Below are positions 7,202 to 11,114 of a DNA stretch of 11,114 nucleotides, piece after piece (position 1 is the first letter of the stretch; the number at the start of each line of letters is the position of its first letter). The DNA is from JBOGWY01 sp050694015 (GTDB lineage Bacteria; Actinomycetota; CADDZG01; WHSQ01), in assembly GCA_050694015.1 (NCBI GenBank), contig JBOGWY010000010.1, forward strand, positions 1-11,114, read 5' to 3'. A program made the position numbers and the translations under genes. The notes under the pieces were generated by a model that did not search any database, was not told the origin of the DNA, and saw nothing but the letters and a program-made list of their open reading frames with translations.

Positions 7202-7549
7202 CTACGTGGAGAGTGCGGGGGCCGCGCCGCCGTGCGTGAAGAAGAACCACAGCACGATGCCGAAGACGGTGAACGCGAGCGCCAGGCCGACGACGAAGAA
7301 CCGCTTGAAGATCGGACTGTCGAATCGCAGATGCATGAAGTAGGCGGCCACCATGACGAACTTGATCAGCGCAAAGAAGATCAGGAGCGGGACGAGGAAG
7401 GTGCGGACGGACTCGATGTAATAGATCGCGACCTCGAACGCGGTGACGATCGCGAGGATCACTGCGACCTTCACGTACGCCCGTGGTGTCGGGTGGTGCG
7501 CGAGCTCGACGTCCTCGCGAGGGGCTTCTGAAGCGACGGAGTCGGTCAT
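7202..7549 (-). CDS. coxD: Cytochrome c oxidase subunit IV, prokaryotic (COX4_pro type)
   Basis: A 115-residue membrane protein with three hydrophobic segments (about residues 25-44, 51-70, 83-104). The second ends in the family hallmark KFVMVAAYFMHLRFD (63-77). This small subunit (CtaF/CoxD in other naming schemes) stabilises the catalytic subunits and has no known cofactor. The ATG at 7549 overlaps the coxC stop as ATGA. No strong Shine-Dalgarno is seen, consistent with translational coupling. The same frame stays open upstream to 8068, but that part lies under coxC and encodes Arg-rich non-protein-like sequence, so the short start is correct. Confidence 0.92.
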   Translation of the reverse strand: MTDSVASEAPREDVELAHHPTPRAYVKVAVILAIVTAFEVAIYYIESVRTFLVPLLIFFALIKFVMVAAYFMHLRFDSPIFKRFFVVGLALAFTVFGIVLWFFFTHGGAAPALST

Positions 7550-8190
7550 GGGATCAGGTACACCACCGTGAAGATGATGATCCAGACGATGTCGACGAAG
7601 TGCCAGTACAGCCCGATCAGCTCGACCTTGTGAGCGTCCTGTTGCGGTACGCGACCCGCGAGCGACATCCCCACGAGGGCCAGGAGCATGAAGATCCCGA
7701 CGGTCACGTGGGCGCCGTGGAAACCGGTCAACACGAAGAACGCGCTCCCGAACGGGCTCGTCGTAAGGGTCAGACCCTCTTCGTAGAAGGTCGTGAACTC
7801 GTAGATCTGGCCCCCGATGAACGTCATGCCGAGGAACGCGGTCGCGAGCAGCCACACACGCAGGCCGCGGTGGTCGCCCCGCTGGATCGCGGCGAGCGCC
7901 AGCACCATCGTCAGCGACGACATCAGCAACACGAACGAGCTGACGCTCGTATACGGGATGTCGTAGATCTCGGCGGGCGCGGGTCCGCTGGCCACGCGGT
8001 TCCGGTACAGGAGATAGGTCGAGATCAGCGATCCGAAGAAGAGACACTCCGAGCCCAAAAAGGCCCACATCGCCATCTTGGTGTTGTCGAGACCGGTAGA
8101 TGTGTGGTGCTCTTCCGCGGCGTGCGCCCCGGCTTCGTTGTCCCCCCGCCCGCCCATGCCGGACTGGGCAGCTACTTCATGAGTAGCCAT
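7546..8190 (-). CDS. coxC: Cytochrome c oxidase subunit III
   Basis: A 214-residue protein of the five-helix bacterial subunit III class. A His/Glu-rich N-terminal tail (1-35) precedes the membrane region. Conserved landmarks are E48 (FLGSECLFFG), GFHGAHV with H158 and H161, and GLYWHFVDIVWI (194-204). Subunit III carries no redox centre; it stabilises subunit I and supports proton uptake. The ATG at 8190 shares one base with the coxA stop (TGATG), and GGAAGGA lies 8 nt upstream inside coxA. The length matches free-standing subunit III, so this is not the I/III fusion found in some thermophiles. Confidence 0.96.
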   Translation of the reverse strand: MATHEVAAQSGMGGRGDNEAGAHAAEEHHTSTGLDNTKMAMWAFLGSECLFFGSLISTYLLYRNRVASGPAPAEIYDIPYTSVSSFVLLMSSLTMVLALAAIQRGDHRGLRVWLLATAFLGMTFIGGQIYEFTTFYEEGLTLTTSPFGSAFFVLTGFHGAHVTVGIFMLLALVGMSLAGRVPQQDAHKVELIGLYWHFVDIVWIIIFTVVYLIP

Positions 8191-10052
8191 CAGTGATGTC
8201 CTTCCGCGGCGCCGGGCTCGAGGACCCAGCCGAACAGACCCAAGAGCGTGATCAACGCGCCGACGATCACGAGCGGCAGGAAGAACACCACGCTGTAGGC
8301 CATGACGACGGCGCCGAGCGCGGCCACCACGGGGAAATACGACGGGTCGGGCAGGTGGATCCCGTGAGCTTCCTCGTCGCCCTCACCGTTCGCACCTCCC
8401 GCGAATACACGTGCTGGTTCACCTGACGGTTTCTTGATGTACTTCTTGTGCCAGTGATCGTCGCGCGCCTCGACGATCGGAACCTCCGCGAAGTTGTACT
8501 CCGGGGGCGGCGACGGCATGCTCCACTCGATCGTGCGCGCGTCCCATGGGTCCGCGCCGGCCTCTTCACGCGCGCGCCGGCTCACCGCGATGTTGATGAT
8601 GAACGTGAGGACGGAGAATGCGATCACGAACGCACCGATCGTCATCACGAGGTTCCAGACGTCCCATCCCATCCCTTCGGGATACGTGTAGATGCGACGA
8701 GGCATGCCTTGCAGACCGACGATGTGCATCGGGGCGAACGTCATGTTGAAACCGATGAACCAGGTCCAGAAGTTCAACTTGCCCAGCTTCTCGCTCAACA
8801 TGAACCCGAAGACCTTCGGCCACCAGTAATACAGACCGCCCATGATCCCGAACAGCGCGCCGCCGAAGAGGACATAGTGGAAGTGGGCGACGATGTAATA
8901 GGTGTCGGTCTGCTGAGCGTCGTGCGGAACGATCGCGTGCGTGACGCCGGACAGACCGCCGATCACGAACATCGATACGAACCCGATCGCGAACAGCATC
9001 GCCGTGGGGAACTTGATCGATCCCCCCCACATCGTCCCGAGCCAGTTGAAGATCTTCACCCCCGTGGGGACCGCGATGAACATCGTCGAGAGCGCGAACG
9101 CGGAGTTCGCGACTGGGCCGAGACCCGCAGCAAACATGTGGTGCGCCCACACCCCCCAACCCATGAACCCGATCGCGGCCCCCGCGAACACGATCGCGGC
9201 GTAGCCGAACAGCGGTTTGCGCGAGAACGTCGGGATGATCTCGGACACGATCCCCATCGCCGGCAGGATCAAGATGTAGACCTCCGGATGCCCGAACAGC
9301 CAGAACAGGTGTTGCCACAGCAACGGGTCGCCACCCATCGCGGTGTTGAAGAACGTGGTCCCGAACACGCGGTCGAACATGAGCTGGAACAGCGCCACGG
9401 CGATGACGGGCATCGCGAACAGCAGCAGGAACGACACGACGAGCGACATCCAGATGAACACGGGCATCCGCATGAGCGTCATGCCCGGAGCCCGCATGTT
9501 GATGATCGTGACGATGAAGTTCACGGCACCGGCGAGCGACGCAACACCCAGGACCTGGAGGCCCAGTGAGTAGAAGTCCATCCCGTGGCTGGGCAACGAC
9601 GTGCTCAGCGGCGCGTAACCGAACCAGCCCCCGTCCGGCGCTCCGCCGAGGAAGAAGCTCGAATAGATGAAGATCCCGCCGAAGAGGAAGAGCCAGTAAC
9701 TGAACGCGTTGAGACGGGGGAAGGCGACGTCTCGCGCCCCGATCATCAACGGGATGAAGAAGTTCATGAGCGCCACACCCATCGGCATGATCACGAGAAA
9801 GATCATCGTGATGCCGTGCATCGTGAAGAACTGGTTGTAGAGCTCCGCGTTCAGGACGTCACCGTTCGGTCGCGCGAGCTGCAACCTGATCAGGAGCGCC
9901 TCGAGCCCGCCGAGCAGGAAGAAGATGAACGCGGTGCTGCCGTAGAGGATCCCGATCTTCTTGTGATCGACGGTCGTGACCCAGCTCCAGAACCCCGTCT
10001 TCGCGGTCGGACGCGCGAACCAGCCGGTCCGAGGCGCAACAGCCGTAGCCAT
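8190..10052 (-). CDS. coxA: Cytochrome c oxidase subunit I (heme a / heme a3-CuB)
   Basis: A 620-residue catalytic subunit reducing O2 to water with proton pumping. All metal ligands are present: H79 and H392 for heme a, H390 for heme a3, and H255, H304 and H305 for CuB, with Y259 as the His-Tyr cross-link partner (FGHPEVYI). E257 of the same motif, D108 in MIGARDVAFPRLN and K333 (PTGVKIFNW) mark the D and K proton channels, so this is an A1-type enzyme. The PWDARTIEW...PPPEYNF block (502-521) closes the core. An acidic/Gly linker and two extra helices (about 574-592 and 594-611) form a C-terminal extension. The start at 10052 has AAGGAG (10063-10068) 10 nt upstream. The coxB stop is 25 nt away. 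Confidence 0.98.
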   Translation of the reverse strand: MATAVAPRTGWFARPTAKTGFWSWVTTVDHKKIGILYGSTAFIFFLLGGLEALLIRLQLARPNGDVLNAELYNQFFTMHGITMIFLVIMPMGVALMNFFIPLMIGARDVAFPRLNAFSYWLFLFGGIFIYSSFFLGGAPDGGWFGYAPLSTSLPSHGMDFYSLGLQVLGVASLAGAVNFIVTIINMRAPGMTLMRMPVFIWMSLVVSFLLLFAMPVIAVALFQLMFDRVFGTTFFNTAMGGDPLLWQHLFWLFGHPEVYILILPAMGIVSEIIPTFSRKPLFGYAAIVFAGAAIGFMGWGVWAHHMFAAGLGPVANSAFALSTMFIAVPTGVKIFNWLGTMWGGSIKFPTAMLFAIGFVSMFVIGGLSGVTHAIVPHDAQQTDTYYIVAHFHYVLFGGALFGIMGGLYYWWPKVFGFMLSEKLGKLNFWTWFIGFNMTFAPMHIVGLQGMPRRIYTYPEGMGWDVWNLVMTIGAFVIAFSVLTFIINIAVSRRAREEAGADPWDARTIEWSMPSPPPEYNFAEVPIVEARDDHWHKKYIKKPSGEPARVFAGGANGEGDEEAHGIHLPDPSYFPVVAALGAVVMAYSVVFFLPLVIVGALITLLGLFGWVLEPGAAEGHH

Positions 10053-10062
10053 CAGCTCTTCA

Positions 10063-10068
10063 CTCCTT
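10063..10068 (-). promoter_or_regulatory. Shine-Dalgarno AAGGAG for coxA
   Basis: AAGGAG on the minus strand lies 10 nt before the coxA ATG, in the 25-nt gap after coxB, and supports the chosen coxA start. Confidence 0.7.
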
Positions 10069-10077
10069 CGTGGTTAC

Positions 10078-11091
10078 TCATTCGAGGCTCTGCAGATACG
10101 CGACCAAAGCGTCGATCTCATCCGCGGTCAGCCCGTAATCTGGCATCTTCGCGCCGGGTTTAACGGCCGGTGGGTCGTCGAGCCATGCCGCCAGGTTCTC
10201 ATCCGTGTTCCTGAACATCGCGCCTGCGAACGTGTCGCGCGATGCGAAGTGCGTGAGATCAGGTGCGGTGCGCGCCTGGGCGTCGGTTCCTGCGATCGCG
10301 TGACAGTTGATGCACTCACCCTCGAGGAAGATGTCCTCGCCCTGTTGCGCGAGCGAGTCGGTCGGGGATTCGGCCTCGGCCTGTTGGTCTTCGACCCACT
10401 GGTCGAACTCCTCGGGCGATTGCGCGTACGCGACGATGCGCATGTTCGCGTGCGATAGCCCGCAGTATTCGGTGCACTGCCCGCGGTACACGCCTTCCTT
10501 GTCGGCTTGGTAAGTCAGGTAGTTGATGCGCCCGGGGACGACGTCTTGCTTCCCACCCAGCGCCGGGATCCAGTAACTGTGGATCACGTCCTCACCCATC
10601 AGCTTGAGATAGACGGGCCGGCCGACGGGGATGTGCAGCTCGTTCGCGGTGAAGACCTCTTCATCCTCGTACTGGTACTCCCACCAGAACTGGCGCGCGA
10701 TAACCGTGACCCGCAGCGAACCTTCCCGTTCCCCCGACAGATCGAAGATGGTCCGCACCGTCGGAACCGCAAGGCCGGCGAGGATCAGGGCCGGGACCAC
10801 GGTCAGCAGCACTTCGACCTTGGTGTTGCCGTGGAACTGGGCCGCTTCCCGGCCCGGCCTGGCGCGGAACCTGACGATCGCGTAGACCAACAACCCCTGG
10901 ACGATGACGAAGACGACCACGGCGATCCCGAAAGTGATGTCCCAGAGCGAGTCCTGGTCTCTCGATATCGGGCCCTCAGGCTTCAGGACGTCCTGGGGCG
11001 CGTCGGCGGCACACCCGACCAAGAACAATGCGACCACGCCCAGAAGCGCGATCAATAGGCGGCGTTTGGTCGTGACCGGGAGAGTACTCAT
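10078..11091 (-). CDS. coxB: Cytochrome c oxidase subunit II with fused cytochrome c domain (caa3 type)
   Basis: A 337-residue lipoprotein-like subunit II. The N-terminus has a lipobox LVGC (C27), then two membrane helices (about 50-73 and 93-115). The CuA domain has the aromatic patch QFWWEYQY (134-141) and a full ligand set: H171, C206, E208, C210, H214, M217. A C-terminal mono-heme cytochrome c domain follows, with C260-x2-C263-H264 and the axial Met in KMPDYG (M316). This fusion defines caa3-type oxidases, in which the bound cytochrome passes electrons to CuA on the outer face. The ATG at 11091 gives a normal signal sequence but has no Shine-Dalgarno in the 23 bases available; translation may be nearly leaderless. 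It is the first gene of the operon as far as the window shows. Confidence 0.97.
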   Translation of the reverse strand: MSTLPVTTKRRLLIALLGVVALFLVGCAADAPQDVLKPEGPISRDQDSLWDITFGIAVVVFVIVQGLLVYAIVRFRARPGREAAQFHGNTKVEVLLTVVPALILAGLAVPTVRTIFDLSGEREGSLRVTVIARQFWWEYQYEDEEVFTANELHIPVGRPVYLKLMGEDVIHSYWIPALGGKQDVVPGRINYLTYQADKEGVYRGQCTEYCGLSHANMRIVAYAQSPEEFDQWVEDQQAEAESPTDSLAQQGEDIFLEGECINCHAIAGTDAQARTAPDLTHFASRDTFAGAMFRNTDENLAAWLDDPPAVKPGAKMPDYGLTADEIDALVAYLQSLE

Positions 11092-11102
11092 AGAACGTGC
11101 GG

Positions 11103-11108
11103 AATATA
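11103..11108 (-). promoter_or_regulatory. Candidate -10 box (TATATT) of the oxidase operon
   Basis: The minus strand reads TATATT 11 nt before the coxB ATG, in an AT-rich patch unlike the surrounding high-GC DNA. A start 6-7 nt downstream would leave a 4-5 nt leader, consistent with the missing Shine-Dalgarno. The -35 region would be outside the window, so this is tentative. Confidence 0.3.
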
Positions 11109-11114
11109 TAGGAA

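Noticed and set aside
7550..8068. Upstream extension of the coxD frame to 288 codons
   Set aside because: The extra part lies under coxC in another frame and is Arg-rich. The ATGA-coupled start at 7549 gives the normal subunit IV length.
8448..9569. Plus-strand 373-codon open frame opposite coxA
   Set aside because: Highly charged Arg/His/Asp-rich translation without hydrophobic core, antisense to a fully conserved coxA.

Overview
This is a high-GC window in which every supported gene lies on the minus strand. The most likely source is a Gram-positive, high-GC bacterium of the Actinobacteria type, possibly an Acidimicrobiia- or Thermoleophilia-like lineage. The reasons are a caa3-type oxidase operon with CtaG and short subunit IV, a giant LuxR-family ATPase regulator, frequent gene overlaps, and GTG/TTG starts. 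The lineage is an inference from gene content; no rRNA or other marker is present.

Right part (11091 down to 5690, read leftwards): a tightly packed terminal oxidase operon. Its order is coxB (subunit II with a fused cytochrome c domain), coxA (subunit I), coxC (subunit III), coxD (prokaryotic subunit IV), ctaG (caa3 assembly factor) and a three-helix membrane protein ending in a blue-copper (cupredoxin) domain. Genes are joined by 1-4 nt overlaps or short gaps: coxA/coxC TGATG, coxC/coxD ATGA and ctaG/cupredoxin ATGA. Together they should take electrons from reduced cytochrome c or a copper protein, pass them through CuA, heme a and heme a3-CuB to O2, and pump protons. CtaG and possibly the cupredoxin would serve copper delivery or electron entry. 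Heme A synthesis genes and Sco are not in the window.

Middle (5532 to 2758): a 924-residue LAL/MalT-like transcription regulator with an N-terminal STAND-type ATPase, a helical repeat middle and a C-terminal LuxR helix-turn-helix. It is separated from the oxidase operon by 157 bp holding a possible weak terminator hairpin and a short palindrome.

Left part (2695 to window start): a 100-residue DUF4242-like protein, then, translationally coupled by an ATGA overlap with a strong Shine-Dalgarno, the first 798 codons of a large secreted repeat protein that runs off the window. This last gene has no stop in the window. It carries a signal peptide, two ~206-residue beta-rich repeats, a beta-helix/autotransporter-passenger-like module, and tandem ~23-residue receptor-L/leucine-rich-like repeats. 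Two of these contain a perfect 42-bp DNA repeat. The regulator/DUF4242/secreted-protein group is the least conventional part of the window.
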